From: Parahoeflea olei
GTDB lineage: Bacteria; Pseudomonadota; Alphaproteobacteria; Rhizobiales; Rhizobiaceae
NCBI RefSeq assembly: GCF_001703635.1
Contig: NZ_LQZT01000034.1
Location: 160,753 to 224,752, forward strand
Reading direction: 5' to 3'
DNA: 64,000 bases
Of this stretch, positions 15,801 to 24,873 are shown piece by piece. Positions within the stretch are counted from its first letter, which is position 1; the number at the start of each line of letters is the position of its first letter. The notes below the pieces were generated by a model. The model worked only from the letters and a program-made list of their open reading frames with translations. It searched no databases and was not told where the DNA came from. Made by a program: the position numbers and the translations under genes.

Positions 15801-17476
15801 GGGCGATCTGGCACATCTTCCGGCTCATCCTGGCCGATCAGCGCGCGGCGCTGTTGCGCGGGGCGGCGCTCAGCCTCGCGGTTCTGGTCGCGGGCGTCGC
15901 GCTGCTGGGCCTGTCGGGCTGGTTCGTCACCGCGGCGGCCGCGGCGGGGCTTGCCGGTCTCGGCGCGATTTTCGACGTGTTCCGCCCGGCGGCGATGGTG
16001 CGCTTCCTCGCGCTCGGGCGCACCGCGGCGCGCTATGGCGAGCGGCTGTTCACCCATGACGCGACGCTGCACGCGCTCACCTCGATCCGCATCCGGCTGC
16101 TCGAAGCCACCGCCGCCGCCCCGCATGAGGTGCTCGCGCGGCTGCGCGGGCCGCAGGCGCTCAACCGGCTGATGGCCGATGTCGACGCGCTCGACGGCGT
16201 GCCGTTGCGGCTGGTGTTGCCGCTCGCGGCGGGGCTTACCGCCCAGTTCGCCGCCTTCGCCATGCTGTGGTGGCTGGTCGATCCGCGCGTCGCGCTGTGG
16301 ATCGCGACCGGGTTCCTGGCCGCCTCGGCCGTGATCCTCACGCGCAGCGCGCGCCAGGCCGCCCGCGCCTCGCGCAACGAGGAAGCCTCGGCGCAGGCGT
16401 TCCGCTCCGGCGTCATCGACCTGATCCGCGCCCGCGCCGACCTCGCCGTCTATGGCCGGCTCGCGCGGCAGGGCGAGTCCGTGCTTGCGATCGACCGGGC
16501 ACGGCAGCGCGACCGGGCCAGCATCGACCGGATCGAGCGGCGCGCCGGGCTGTGGCTGTCGCTCACCGGAACGGTCGTGGCCGCGGGAGCGCTCACACTC
16601 GGAATGCAGCTTGCCCAGTCCGGCACGCTGTCGCCGGCGCTTGCCGCGATCGGCTTCTTCGCCTCGCTCGCGCTGATGGAGACGGTGGCGCCGCTGCGCC
16701 GGGCCATGGCCGAGATGGGGCGGATGCATGTCGCCGCCCGGCGGGTGGGCGGGACCCTCGCCGTCCGCCAGGACACGATAGCCGGTTCGGATGGCGCGCC
16801 GGCTGCAGATCTCCGCATCGAAAATCTCCGCTTCCGCCGCGGGCAGGCGGTGCGGCCGGTGCTCGACGGCGTGTCGCTCGATGTCGGCAAGGGCGAAAGC
16901 GTTGCCCTGACCGGGCCGAGCGGCTCCGGCAAGAGCACGCTGCTCTTGCTCGCCGCGCGGCTGCTCACGCCCGACGACGGCCGTCTTCTCCTGGGCGGCA
17001 AGCCGCTCGGGGCCTGGGATGAAACCGCACTGCGCGCCGCGGTCATGCTGGTGCCGCAGCGCAGCGCCCTGATGGCGGGCACGGTGGCCGACGCGCTGCG
17101 GCTGGCCGATCCCGATGCCGACGACGCCACCCTGTGGCGCGCACTCGATGCGGTGGCGCTTGAAGGGGTGATCACGGCCAAGGGCGGGCTCGGGCTTGCG
17201 CTCGGTCCCGGCGGCTCCGGCCTGTCGGGCGGCGAGGCCCGCCGGCTGGTGCTCGCACGCGGGCTGTTGCGGCGGCCGAACCTGCTGCTGCTCGACGAGC
17301 CGACGGAGGGCCTCGATGCCGACACCGCGCTCAAGGTGCTCAGGGGCGTGCGCGCCTTCCTGCCAACGGCTGCGATCCTGACGGCGTCGCACCGCAAGAC
17401 CGAGACCCTGTGGGCCGACCGCGTCGTCGCGCTCGACCGGCGCCCGGCCAGGGCCTGCGCCCCGGCCGGAAACTGA
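15797..17476 (+). CDS. cydC: Heterodimeric ABC exporter subunit CydC
   Basis: Partner of CydD in the inner-membrane exporter required for cytochrome bd maturation. The 559-residue protein has an N-terminal six-helix domain opening LILADQRAALLRGAAL and a C-terminal ATPase domain with GPSGSGKST, GSGLSGGEARR and LLLLDEPTEGLD. Both ATPase domains keep their sequence motifs, although the last His-loop is SHRK rather than the more usual HD. It overlaps cydD by four bases. A 134-base gap with its own Fnr-dependent promoter follows, so cydABX is probably transcribed both from that promoter and by read-through. Confidence 0.94.
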   Translation: MRAIWHIFRLILADQRAALLRGAALSLAVLVAGVALLGLSGWFVTAAAAAGLAGLGAIFDVFRPAAMVRFLALGRTAARYGERLFTHDATLHALTSIRIRLLEATAAAPHEVLARLRGPQALNRLMADVDALDGVPLRLVLPLAAGLTAQFAAFAMLWWLVDPRVALWIATGFLAASAVILTRSARQAARASRNEEASAQAFRSGVIDLIRARADLAVYGRLARQGESVLAIDRARQRDRASIDRIERRAGLWLSLTGTVVAAGALTLGMQLAQSGTLSPALAAIGFFASLALMETVAPLRRAMAEMGRMHVAARRVGGTLAVRQDTIAGSDGAPAADLRIENLRFRRGQAVRPVLDGVSLDVGKGESVALTGPSGSGKSTLLLLAARLLTPDDGRLLLGGKPLGAWDETALRAAVMLVPQRSALMAGTVADALRLADPDADDATLWRALDAVALEGVITAKGGLGLALGPGGSGLSGGEARRLVLARGLLRRPNLLLLDEPTEGLDADTALKVLRGVRAFLPTAAILTASHRKTETLWADRVVALDRRPARACAPAGN

Positions 17477-17509
17477 GCGTCAAAAAGCCACATCGTCAAT
17501 GCATCTTAT

Positions 17510-17549
17510 TTGATACAGATCAAGGGGACCGATCGGGACCTCTTATATT
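17510..17549 (+). promoter_or_regulatory. Fnr-dependent promoter of cydABX
   Basis: TTGATACAGATCAA at 17510-17523 is a perfect Fnr box. A -10-like TATATT follows at 17544-17549, which puts the box centre about 40 bases before the probable start of transcription near 17556-17558. This is the classical class II arrangement for activation when oxygen is low. The ribosome binding site AGGAG (17598-17602) and cydA start follow. Confidence 0.82.
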
Positions 17550-17610
17550 CAGAATGTCCTATATTACGTCGAGGGCATCCGCTTTGCCCTCGTTGCTAGG
17601 AGCGTAGCAA

Positions 17611-19221
17611 ATGGAATTCGGAATCGTCGAACTGTCGCGGCTGCAGTTCGCACTCACAGCCATGTATCACTTCCTGTTTGTGCCGCTGACGCTGGGACTG
17701 TCGGTGGTCATCGCCATCATGGAGACGGTCTATGTGATGACCAATCGGCCGATCTGGCGGCAGATGACCAAGTTCTGGGGGACGCTGTTCGGCATCAACT
17801 TCGTGCTCGGCGTCGCCACCGGCATCACCATGGAATTCCAGTTCGGCATGAACTGGAGCTATTTCAGCCATTATGTCGGCGACATCTTCGGCGCACCGCT
17901 GGCGCTCGAAGGCCTGATGGCCTTCTTCATGGAGGCGACCTTCGTCGGGCTGTTCTTCTTCGGCTGGGACAAGTTGAGCAAGGTCGGCCACCTGATCGTC
18001 ACCTGGCTGGTGGCGATCGGCTCGAATTTCTCGGCGCTGTGGATCCTGATCGCCAATGGCTGGATGCAGAACCCGGTAGGCGCCGAGTTCAATCCGATGA
18101 CCATGCGCATGGAATTGACGGATTTCTATGAGGTGATGTTCAACAGCGTCGCCCAGGCCAAATTCGTCCACACCGTCTCGGCGGGCTATGTGACCGCGGC
18201 GGTGTTCGTGCTCGGGGTGTCGGCCTGGTACCTGCTCAAGAACCGGCACATCGAACTGGCGCGCCGCTCGATCACGGTGGCGGCGGCCTTCGGCCTGGCC
18301 TCCGCGTTTTCGGTGGTGCTGCTCGGCGACGAATCCGGCTACGACGCCACGCTCAACCAGAAAATGAAGCTCGCCGCGATCGAGGGCATGTGGGAGACGG
18401 AACCCGCGCCCGCGCCGTTCACCGTCTTCGGCTTTCCCGACCAGGAGGCGCGCGAGACCCATTTCGCGATCCATGTTCCCTATGTCATGGGCCTGATCGG
18501 CACCCGCTCGCTCACCACCGAAATCCCGGGCATCGCCCAATTGGTGGACGAAGGCGAAAACCGCATCCGCTCCGGCCTGATCGCCTATGACGCGCTGATG
18601 CATATCCGCGAGGCCCGCCAGACCGCGGACCCCGCGGAACTGGCGCGGTTCGAGGCCCATTCCGACGATCTCGGCTTCGCCTTCCTGTTGCGCAAATATC
18701 TCGACGATCCGCGCGAGGCGAGCGACGAGCAGATCCGCATGGCGGCCGAGGACACCGTGCCGCGCGTCTGGCCGCTGTTCTGGGCGTTCCGGATCATGGT
18801 GGGCCTGGGCTTCGGTTTCATCGCCACGATGATCTATTTCTTCTATCTCGCCTCGTTCAAGGGCATGCGCTTTCCCCGCCCCGCCCTGCATCTGGCGGTG
18901 TGGATGATTCCCGCGCCCTGGATCGCGGCAGAGATGGGCTGGATCGTCGCCGAATTCGGGCGCCAACCCTGGACCGTGGACGGGGTGCTGCCGACGGCGA
19001 TGTCGGTCTCGGCGCTGTCGATCACCGAGGTGGCGCTTACGCTGGCCGGCTTCATCCTGTTCTACACCGTGCTGTTCGTGGTCGAGGTCAGCCTGATGCT
19101 GAAATATATCCGAAAGGGGCCGGTCCAGGACGTCGAGGAAACCGAAGCCTGGTTCGCCACCCATTATGACCGGCTGGGCGGCAGGCGCGAGAGCGCTGCC
19201 CTCGCCACGCCGGCGGAGTAA
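17611..19221 (+). CDS. cydA: Cytochrome bd ubiquinol oxidase subunit I
   Basis: Catalytic subunit of the cytochrome bd quinol oxidase, which reduces oxygen to water at the inner membrane with high affinity. The 536-residue protein has the haem ligands H20 (b595), H187 and M396 (b558), the GWIVAEFGRQPW motif at 443-454, and the quinol-site K253 and E258 in KLAAIEGMWETEPAP. This last region shows a long Q-loop of the E. coli bd-I type, not the short loop of cyanide-insensitive oxidases. The start is ATG with AGGAG upstream. It lies directly downstream of the Fnr-type promoter. Confidence 0.97.
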   Translation: MEFGIVELSRLQFALTAMYHFLFVPLTLGLSVVIAIMETVYVMTNRPIWRQMTKFWGTLFGINFVLGVATGITMEFQFGMNWSYFSHYVGDIFGAPLALEGLMAFFMEATFVGLFFFGWDKLSKVGHLIVTWLVAIGSNFSALWILIANGWMQNPVGAEFNPMTMRMELTDFYEVMFNSVAQAKFVHTVSAGYVTAAVFVLGVSAWYLLKNRHIELARRSITVAAAFGLASAFSVVLLGDESGYDATLNQKMKLAAIEGMWETEPAPAPFTVFGFPDQEARETHFAIHVPYVMGLIGTRSLTTEIPGIAQLVDEGENRIRSGLIAYDALMHIREARQTADPAELARFEAHSDDLGFAFLLRKYLDDPREASDEQIRMAAEDTVPRVWPLFWAFRIMVGLGFGFIATMIYFFYLASFKGMRFPRPALHLAVWMIPAPWIAAEMGWIVAEFGRQPWTVDGVLPTAMSVSALSITEVALTLAGFILFYTVLFVVEVSLMLKYIRKGPVQDVEETEAWFATHYDRLGGRRESAALATPAE

Positions 19222-19226
19222 GACTG

Positions 19227-20390
19227 ATGATCCTGCATACCTTAATCGACTATGACGTGCTGCGCGTCATCTGGTGGGTGCTGCTCGGCGTGCTGCTGAT
19301 CGGCTTTGCCCTGACCGACGGCTTCGACATGGGCGTGGGCGCGCTGTTGCCCTTCGCCGCCCGCACCGACATCGAGCGGCGCGTGGCGATCAACACGGTG
19401 GGCCCGGTCTGGGAAGGCAACCAGGTCTGGTTCATCCTCGGCGGCGGCGCGATCTTCGCCGCCTGGCCGCCGCTCTACGCGGTCTCGTTCTCGGGCTTCT
19501 ACCTCGCCATGTTCGTGATCCTGGCGGCGCTGATCGTCAGGCCGGTGGCCTTCAAGTACCGCTCCAAGCGCGACGGCGCGCGCTGGCGCGCGACCTGGGA
19601 CTGGGCGCTGTGCGCCTCCGGCGCGATCCCTGCGCTGCTGTTCGGCGTGGCCGTCGGCAATGTCATCCAGGGCGTGCCGTTCCTGTTCACGGACGACCTG
19701 CACACCCTCTATCAGGGCGCCTGGTACACGAAGTTCGTGGGCCTGCTCGACCCGTTCTCGCTGCTGGCGGGCGTGGTGTCGCTGTCGATGCTGGTGATGC
19801 ATGGCGGCGCCTGGCTCACACTCAAGGCGGAAGGCGCGGTGCGCGACCGCGCCCGCCGCTTCGGCTCGGTCGCAGCACTCATCGCCCTTGCCGGCTACGC
19901 GCTTGCGGGCCTCTGGATGGCCTACGGCATCGAGGGCTACCGGATCGTCGGCGCCTACACCACGACCGCGGCCTCCAATCCGCTGCAGTTCGAGGTGGAG
20001 CGCAGCGCGAGCTGGCTTTCGGCCTATGCGGAGCACCCCTGGATCATGATCGCGCCGGCGCTCGCCTTTGCCGGCGGGATCCTGACCTTTTTCGGCCTGC
20101 GCGCCGGACGCGAGGTGTCGACGCTGCTGTTCTCGAAACTGTCGATTCTCGGCGTGATCTCCTCGGTGGGGCTGACCATGTTCCCCTTCATCCTGCCGTC
20201 ATCCTCAGACCCGCGCTCGTCGCTCACGGTCTGGAACGCCTCCTCCTCGCATCTCACCCTGTTCGTCATGCTGGTGTCGACCGTCATCTTCATGCCGCTG
20301 ATTCTCGCCTACACGGCCTGGGTCTACAAGGTGCTGTGGGGCAAGGTCACCGAGGACGACGTCACCGGCAAATCCGATTCCGTCTACTGA
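19227..20390 (+). CDS. cydB: Cytochrome bd ubiquinol oxidase subunit II
   Basis: Second large subunit of the bd oxidase, 387 residues with eight or nine membrane helices. It opens with a short N terminus before the first helix and contains the GFDMGVGALLP motif (about residues 32-42), with the W/E-rich GPVWEGNQVWFILGGG segment after it, both characteristic of CydB. It supports CydA and takes part in haem and proton channels. It begins five bases after the cydA stop, and CydX follows 16 bases later, so the three subunits are expressed together. Confidence 0.97.
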   Translation: MILHTLIDYDVLRVIWWVLLGVLLIGFALTDGFDMGVGALLPFAARTDIERRVAINTVGPVWEGNQVWFILGGGAIFAAWPPLYAVSFSGFYLAMFVILAALIVRPVAFKYRSKRDGARWRATWDWALCASGAIPALLFGVAVGNVIQGVPFLFTDDLHTLYQGAWYTKFVGLLDPFSLLAGVVSLSMLVMHGGAWLTLKAEGAVRDRARRFGSVAALIALAGYALAGLWMAYGIEGYRIVGAYTTTAASNPLQFEVERSASWLSAYAEHPWIMIAPALAFAGGILTFFGLRAGREVSTLLFSKLSILGVISSVGLTMFPFILPSSSDPRSSLTVWNASSSHLTLFVMLVSTVIFMPLILAYTAWVYKVLWGKVTEDDVTGKSDSVY

Positions 20391-20406
20391 TCGAAAGGAT
20401 CGTCAC

Positions 20407-20541
20407 ATGTGGTATTTCGCCTGGATACTCGGCCTGCCGCTCGCGGCCATGTTCGCCGTCGTCAACGCGATGTGGCTCGAACTGCAGGAAGACCGCCGGA
20501 TCATGGAGGAACGCGCGAGCAAGACGCCGGGCAGCAGTTGA
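20407..20541 (+). CDS. cydX: Cytochrome bd small subunit CydX
   Basis: A 44-residue protein beginning MWYFAWILGLPLAAMFAV with one membrane helix and a charged tail (ELQEDRRIMEERASK). The MWYFxWILG opening is the hallmark of CydX/YbgT, the small third subunit that stabilises the haems of cytochrome bd. GAAAGGA lies before the ATG. It is too short for many gene finders. It ends the cyd operon, and a strong terminator starts 35 bases downstream. Confidence 0.93.
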   Translation: MWYFAWILGLPLAAMFAVVNAMWLELQEDRRIMEERASKTPGSS

Positions 20542-20575
20542 GCCCGCACCACCCGCATCCGGCACGACCCAAGGC

Positions 20576-20603
20576 GCGGCCCCTCTCCGGGGCCGCTTTT
20601 TTT
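20576..20603 (+). terminator. Terminator of the cyd operon
   Basis: GCGGCCCC (20576-20583) pairs with GGGGCCGC (20589-20596) around a five-base loop, followed by seven T residues. This is a strong rho-independent terminator for cydABX. Confidence 0.93.
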
Positions 20604-20621
20604 CCGGCAGATTCAAGACAC

Positions 20622-20642
20622 AAAAAAACCCGCCGAAGCGGG
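20622..20642 (-). terminator. Terminator of tRNA-Leu
   Basis: On the minus strand, CCCGC pairs with GCGGG around a TTCG loop, followed by seven T residues (complement of the A run 20622-20628). It begins seven bases after the 3' CCA of the leucine tRNA. Confidence 0.92.
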
Positions 20643-20648
20643 TGATTT

Positions 20649-20733
20649 TGGTGCGGTCGAGAAGACTCGAACTTCCACGGGTTGCCCCACAGCGACCTCA
20701 ACGCTGCGCGTCTACCAATTCCGCCACGACCGC
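20649..20733 (-). tRNA. tRNA-Leu (anticodon GAG)
   Basis: An 85-base cloverleaf. The acceptor arms are GCGGTCG and CGACCGC, followed by ACCA with the CCA encoded. The D arm is GCGGAATTGGTAGACGC. The anticodon stem is CAGCG/CGCTG around loop TTGAGGT, giving anticodon GAG for CUC and CUU codons. A long variable arm, typical of tRNA-Leu, and a T arm with GTTCGAGTC follow. It is oriented opposite to both flanking genes. Confidence 0.96.
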
Positions 20734-20996
20734 ACGTGGTAGGCCGGAACCTGTCCGGCGCGCTGCATGTAGCAAAAGGATTCGGGTGGCACAAGCGCAT
20801 TCCGCAGCATTCCGTGCAAAAATGACATGGCCGGCAAAACCACCCGGGCATGCGGCCTTTGGACACCGCGGCGGACCCGCCGGAGAGATCGATTGCGACG
20901 CGGCAGGCCCGCGGAAAACGCCCGGCAATGGCTCTGCCGCGCCCCGGCTTCCACCCCTTGCTTTTCTTTGGCAGCAAACCGATCTAGAGAGAAGCC

Positions 20997-21746
20997 ATGA
21001 TCCAGCGCGACACTCTCGAAACCCGGTTTTTCCCCCGTGACGGCACGCCGCCGATCCGGTGGCGAATCTCCGACGGCCTGACCCCCTACCCGGCCGCGGT
21101 GGCAACCATGGAGGCCGAAGCCGAGCGAATCGCCGCAGGCGCGGCCGACGAACTCATATGGCTGGTCGAACACCCGCCGCTCTACACCGCCGGCACCAGC
21201 GCCAAGACGGAAGACCTGGTCGCGCCCGACCGGTTCGAGGTGCACCAGACCGGCCGCGGCGGCGAATACACCTATCACGGCCCCGGCCAGCGGGTGGCCT
21301 ATGTGATGGTGGACCTGAAGCGCCGCCGCCAGGACGTGCGCGCCTTCGTCTCCGCGCTCGAGGCGGTGATCATCGCCACGCTCGCAAGCATGAACGTGAC
21401 CGGCGAACGCCGCGAGGACCGGGTCGGCGTGTGGGTGCGCAGGCCCGACAAGCCGCGGCTTGCCGACGGCTCGATGGCCGAGGACAAGATTGCCGCGATC
21501 GGCATCCGCCTGCGCAAATGGGTGAGCTTTCACGGGCTCGCGCTCAATGTCGATCCGGATCTCGAGCATTTTTCCGGGATCGTGCCCTGCGGCGTGCGCG
21601 CCCACGGGGTGACGAGCCTGGTCGATCTCGGCCTGCCGGTGCCGATGCACGAAGCCGACATAAGGTTGCGCGACGCCTTCGAGAGCGTGTTCGGCCCGAC
21701 CCGCGACGAGACGGTGCTGCAGCCGCGCGGCATGGAGCGCGCATAG
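20997..21746 (+). CDS. lipB: Lipoyl(octanoyl) transferase LipB
   Basis: Transfers octanoate from acyl carrier protein to the lipoyl domains of 2-oxoacid dehydrogenases and the glycine cleavage H protein, the first step of lipoate synthesis. The 249-residue protein carries the substrate-binding motif [12 protein letters not shown] at 87-98, the catalytic Lys164 (KIAAIGIR) and Cys198 ([15 protein letters not shown]). An N-terminal extension of about 30 residues before the fold is usual in alphaproteobacteria. A purine-rich AGAGAGAAGCC lies before the ATG. It is monocistronic; lipA is not in the window. Confidence 0.96.
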   Translation: MIQRDTLETRFFPRDGTPPIRWRISDGLTPYPAAVATMEAEAERIAAGAADELIWLVEHPPLYTAGTSAKTEDLVAPDRFEVHQTGRGGEYTYHGPGQRVAYVMVDLKRRRQDVRAFVSALEAVIIATLASMNVTGERREDRVGVWVRRPDKPRLADGSMAEDKIAAIGIRLRKWVSFHGLALNVDPDLEHFSGIVPCGVRAHGVTSLVDLGLPVPMHEADIRLRDAFESVFGPTRDETVLQPRGMERA

Positions 21747-22209
21747 GAACGCCCGGGCGGGCAAAAGGCCGCAGCGCGGAGCCCGCCGAGTCTACTCCCG
21801 TGACCCGCGCCAAAACCCCGCCGGCTCAGGTTCCAAGCGCCTTCGGATGCCACGGGACGACGGCGTCAGCCGCCGGCCAAGGCAAGCCGCGCGTCGCCCG
21901 AAGGGCGAGAAATGCCGGTACCAGACTGGACTGCACCGGGACAATCGCCGATAGTGGGTGCGCCGGGACCTGAAGAGACGGACCCTGATGACGTTGTCCC
22001 GGCATCTGCATCCCGCGAGACCTGACCGGGGCGCTAGTCTTGTGCCCGGCTGTCGAAGTCTCGCCACGCCCGACGCCACTGCCCGGTCTCCGGCCACACG
22101 CCTATCGTGTCTGCCCTCACCTGCCGCGGCGGTATCATACTGACCGGGTCGGCCTTGCGCGCCATCGCGCAGCTGGCGGACGGGTCATGGATCCAAAGGA
22201 CGGACACAC
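21747..22209. other. Long intergenic region, no gene recognised
   Basis: This 463-base stretch between lipB and the XRE regulator gene holds no convincing protein gene: the open frames on both strands (for example 21792-22097 minus) are rich in Arg, Cys and Ser in the way expected of chance frames. Some small stems are visible, such as CGCCC/GGGCG near 21895-21906. I compared it by eye with tmRNA, RNase P RNA and SRP RNA and saw none of their conserved elements. A small RNA or long leader is possible. Confidence 0.4.
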
Positions 22210-22605
22210 ATGAACGAGATTACTGCGGACGCCACTGCCGAAGCCTATGACGACGGAGACACGCTGGGGGGACGAATCACCCGCGCACGCGATCTTGCAG
22301 GCCTGTCGCTGGAGGACGCCGCGTCCCATATCGGCGTGACCCAGGACACGCTGTCGGAATGGGAGAACGACCGCTCCGAACCGCGCGCCAACAAGATCAT
22401 GACGCTCGCAGGCGTGCTCGGCGTCTCTCCGGCCTGGCTGATCAGCGGCGCCGGCGATCCGCCGCAGGTCCCGGGCATCTCCGTGGCGGTGGATGAACTG
22501 TCGGGCGAGATCAACCGGCTGCGCGAGCTTGCGCTGCAGATCACCGCGACCGTCGAGATCCTCGACAGCCGCCTGCTCGCGCTCACCCGGGCGATCAACG
22601 AGTAG
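22210..22605 (+). CDS. XRE-family transcriptional regulator
   Basis: Regulator of 131 residues with a Cro/CI-type helix-turn-helix at about residues 20-75 (LEDAASHIGVTQDTLSEWEN is the HTH core) and a C-terminal helical segment (about 95-130) that probably mediates dimer formation. There is no metal-binding or catalytic domain. AAAGGACGG precedes the ATG. It stands alone between long gaps, and there is no phage or toxin gene beside it, so its target cannot be guessed; autoregulation in the long upstream region would be usual. Confidence 0.86.
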   Translation: MNEITADATAEAYDDGDTLGGRITRARDLAGLSLEDAASHIGVTQDTLSEWENDRSEPRANKIMTLAGVLGVSPAWLISGAGDPPQVPGISVAVDELSGEINRLRELALQITATVEILDSRLLALTRAINE

Positions 22606-22797
22606 CAACCGCCCCGGATTGCCTCGCGCAGGAAGCCGTCAAGCGATTCGTTTCAAGACGTTGGGGGCAATGTCTCATCTTCCGGATGAGCCATTGCGCT
22701 GGGGGTTCATGCCTCACGCCTGAATTTCGGGCTTGAGCCGGGCTGCCCGCTCTGGCAGGTTCGGCCCGAATTCGAGACAAGCCCCCGGAGGATATCC

Positions 22798-23907
22798 ATG
22801 GACGTTCGCGCAGCCGTCGCCTTTGAGGCGGGAAAACCGCTTGAGATCACCACTGTCCAGCTCGAAGGCCCGCGCGCGGGCGAAGTGCTGGTCGAAATCA
22901 AGGCCACCGGCGTGTGCCACACCGACGAGTTCACGCTCTCGGGCGCCGATCCCGAAGGCATCTTCCCGGCGATTCTCGGCCATGAGGGCGCGGGCGTCGT
23001 GGTCGATGTCGGCCCAGGCGTCACGTCGCTGAAAAAGGGCGACCACGTGATCCCGCTCTACACGCCCGAATGCCGGGAATGCGAATACTGCCTCAATCCG
23101 AAGACCAATCTGTGCCAGGCGATCCGCACCACCCAGGGCGCCGGCCTGATGCCCGACGGCACCTCGCGCTTTTCGGTGAATGGCGAGAAGGTGTTCCACT
23201 ACATGGGCACCTCGACGTTTGCCAATTTCACGGTGCTGCCGGAAATCGCGCTCGCCAAGATCCATCCCGACGCGCCCTTCGACAAGGTCTGCTATATCGG
23301 CTGCGGGGTCACCACCGGCATCGGCGCGGTGATCAACACCGCCAAGGTCGAGATCGGCTCGAAGGCGATCGTCTTCGGTCTGGGCGGCATCGGGCTGAAC
23401 GTGATCCAGGGCCTGAGGCTCGCCGGCGCGGACATGATCGTCGGCGTCGACCTGAACCCCGGCAAGGTGGAGATGGCCACGCGCTTCGGCATGACCCATT
23501 TCGTCAATCCCAAGGAAGTGGAAGGCGAACTGGTGCCCTATCTGGTGAACCTCACCAAGGGCGGCGCCGACTACACCTTCGACGCCACCGGCAATGTCGG
23601 CGTGATGCGCACCGCGCTCGAATGCGCGCACAAGGGCTGGGGTGAATCGATCATCATCGGCGTGGCCCCGGCGGGCGCGGAAATCTCCACGCGGCCGTTC
23701 CAGCTGGTCACCGGCCGCTCTTGGCGCGGCACCGCGTTCGGCGGCGCGCGCGGGCGCACGGACGTGCCGAAGATCGTCGAGTGGTACATGGAAGGCAAGA
23801 TCGAGATCGACCCGATGATCACCCACACCATGGGGCTCGAAGGCATCAACGAGGCCTTCGACCTGATGCATCGCGGCGAAAGCATCCGCAGCGTGGTGGT
23901 CTACTGA
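22798..23907 (+). CDS. S-(hydroxymethyl)glutathione dehydrogenase / class III alcohol dehydrogenase
   Basis: Oxidises S-(hydroxymethyl)glutathione, formed from formaldehyde and glutathione, to S-formylglutathione with NAD+; it also reduces S-nitrosoglutathione. The 369-residue protein has the catalytic zinc ligands C40 and H62 (GHEGAGVV) with a third Cys in [10 protein letters not shown], four structural zinc cysteines at 92, 95, 98 and 106, and the nucleotide-binding [12 protein letters not shown]. The [14 protein letters not shown] loop is typical of class III. GGAGGATATCC is a strong ribosome binding site. The S-formylglutathione hydrolase gene follows, completing formaldehyde oxidation to formate. 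Symbols used for this family include frmA, adhI and flhA. Confidence 0.96.
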   Translation: MDVRAAVAFEAGKPLEITTVQLEGPRAGEVLVEIKATGVCHTDEFTLSGADPEGIFPAILGHEGAGVVVDVGPGVTSLKKGDHVIPLYTPECRECEYCLNPKTNLCQAIRTTQGAGLMPDGTSRFSVNGEKVFHYMGTSTFANFTVLPEIALAKIHPDAPFDKVCYIGCGVTTGIGAVINTAKVEIGSKAIVFGLGGIGLNVIQGLRLAGADMIVGVDLNPGKVEMATRFGMTHFVNPKEVEGELVPYLVNLTKGGADYTFDATGNVGVMRTALECAHKGWGESIIIGVAPAGAEISTRPFQLVTGRSWRGTAFGGARGRTDVPKIVEWYMEGKIEIDPMITHTMGLEGINEAFDLMHRGESIRSVVVY

Positions 23908-24036
23908 CCGAGACCCGGGCATGAGCCCCAGGCCGCCGCGCACCCCGCGGCGGCTATGCCGCCCGTTGAACCATATCGAACGCCCTGCGTTCCTTCCGCA
24001 CCTCAATTCCATTCAAGACCGAAGCGGACCGACCCC

Positions 24037-24870
24037 ATGAAGATCATTTCCGAAGCCAAGGCCCATGGTGGAACCCAGGGCGTCTATTCCATGGAATCGG
24101 AGGCCTGCGGCTGCGACATGACCTTCGCCGTGTTCCGGCCGATCAAGGCCAAGGAGCGGCTCTTGCCGGTGGTGTGGTATCTCTCCGGGCTCACCTGCAC
24201 CCATGCCAATGTGATGGACAAGGGCGAATACCGGCGGATGGCGGCCGAACTCGGGCTGATCATCGTCTGCCCCGACACCAGCCCGCGCGGCGACCATGTG
24301 CCCGACGAGCCCGACAACTGGCAGTTCGGCAAGGGCGCGGGCTTCTATCTCGATGCCACGCAAGAGCCGTGGTCGAAGCATTACCGCATGGAAACCCACA
24401 TCCTGACGGAGCTTTCCGACAAGATCGCCGGCCATTTTGCCGTCGACATGGGCCGGCAGGGAATCATGGGCCATTCGATGGGCGGGCACGGGGCGCTGAC
24501 CTTCGCGCTCAGGCATCCCGACCGGTTCAGGAGCTGCTCGGCCTTCGCGCCGATCGTCGAGCCCTCGACGGCGGACTGGTCACGCCCGGCGCTCGAGAAA
24601 TATCTCGGCGCCGACGAGGCCCTGTGGCGCAGCCACGACGCGGTGCGGCTCATCGAGGACGGCGCCCGCTTCGGCGAATTCCTGATCGACCAGGGTACGG
24701 CGGACGGGTTCCTCGACAACGGCCTGCGCCCCTGGCTGTTCGAGGAGGCCTGCAAGAGCGCCGGCATCGACCTGACGCTGCGGATGCAGGAGGGCTACGA
24801 CCACTCCTACAACTTCATTTCCACCTTCATGGACGACCATCTGCGCTGGCACGCCGACCGGCTGGGATAG
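24037..24870 (+). CDS. fghA: S-formylglutathione hydrolase
   Basis: Esterase that splits S-formylglutathione into formate and glutathione, the step after the class III dehydrogenase. The 277-residue alpha/beta hydrolase has the nucleophile S147 in GHSMGGHG, D223 (GTADGFLDN) and H256 (GYDHSYNF), and the family motifs YLSGLTCTHAN and TSPRGD. The ATG at 24037 gives the usual length; the frame stays open upstream without a better start. It lies 129 bases after the dehydrogenase on the same strand. A perfect 9-bp hairpin without a T tract (23932-23940/23946-23954) lies in that gap, and may limit read-through or stabilise the upstream message. Confidence 0.96.
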   Translation: MKIISEAKAHGGTQGVYSMESEACGCDMTFAVFRPIKAKERLLPVVWYLSGLTCTHANVMDKGEYRRMAAELGLIIVCPDTSPRGDHVPDEPDNWQFGKGAGFYLDATQEPWSKHYRMETHILTELSDKIAGHFAVDMGRQGIMGHSMGGHGALTFALRHPDRFRSCSAFAPIVEPSTADWSRPALEKYLGADEALWRSHDAVRLIEDGARFGEFLIDQGTADGFLDNGLRPWLFEEACKSAGIDLTLRMQEGYDHSYNFISTFMDDHLRWHADRLG

Positions 24871-24873
24871 GTC

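Noticed and set aside
15191-17392. A 733-residue minus-strand frame opposite cydDC
   Set aside because: It lies wholly over cydD and cydC, whose Walker and signature motifs are intact, and shows no domain of its own.
21747-22209. tmRNA, RNase P RNA or SRP RNA in the lipB-XRE gap
   Set aside because: None of the conserved segments (tRNA-like ends and tag frame, the GAGGAAAGUC-type core, or the GGAAGCAGC-type tetraloop region) was found on either strand.
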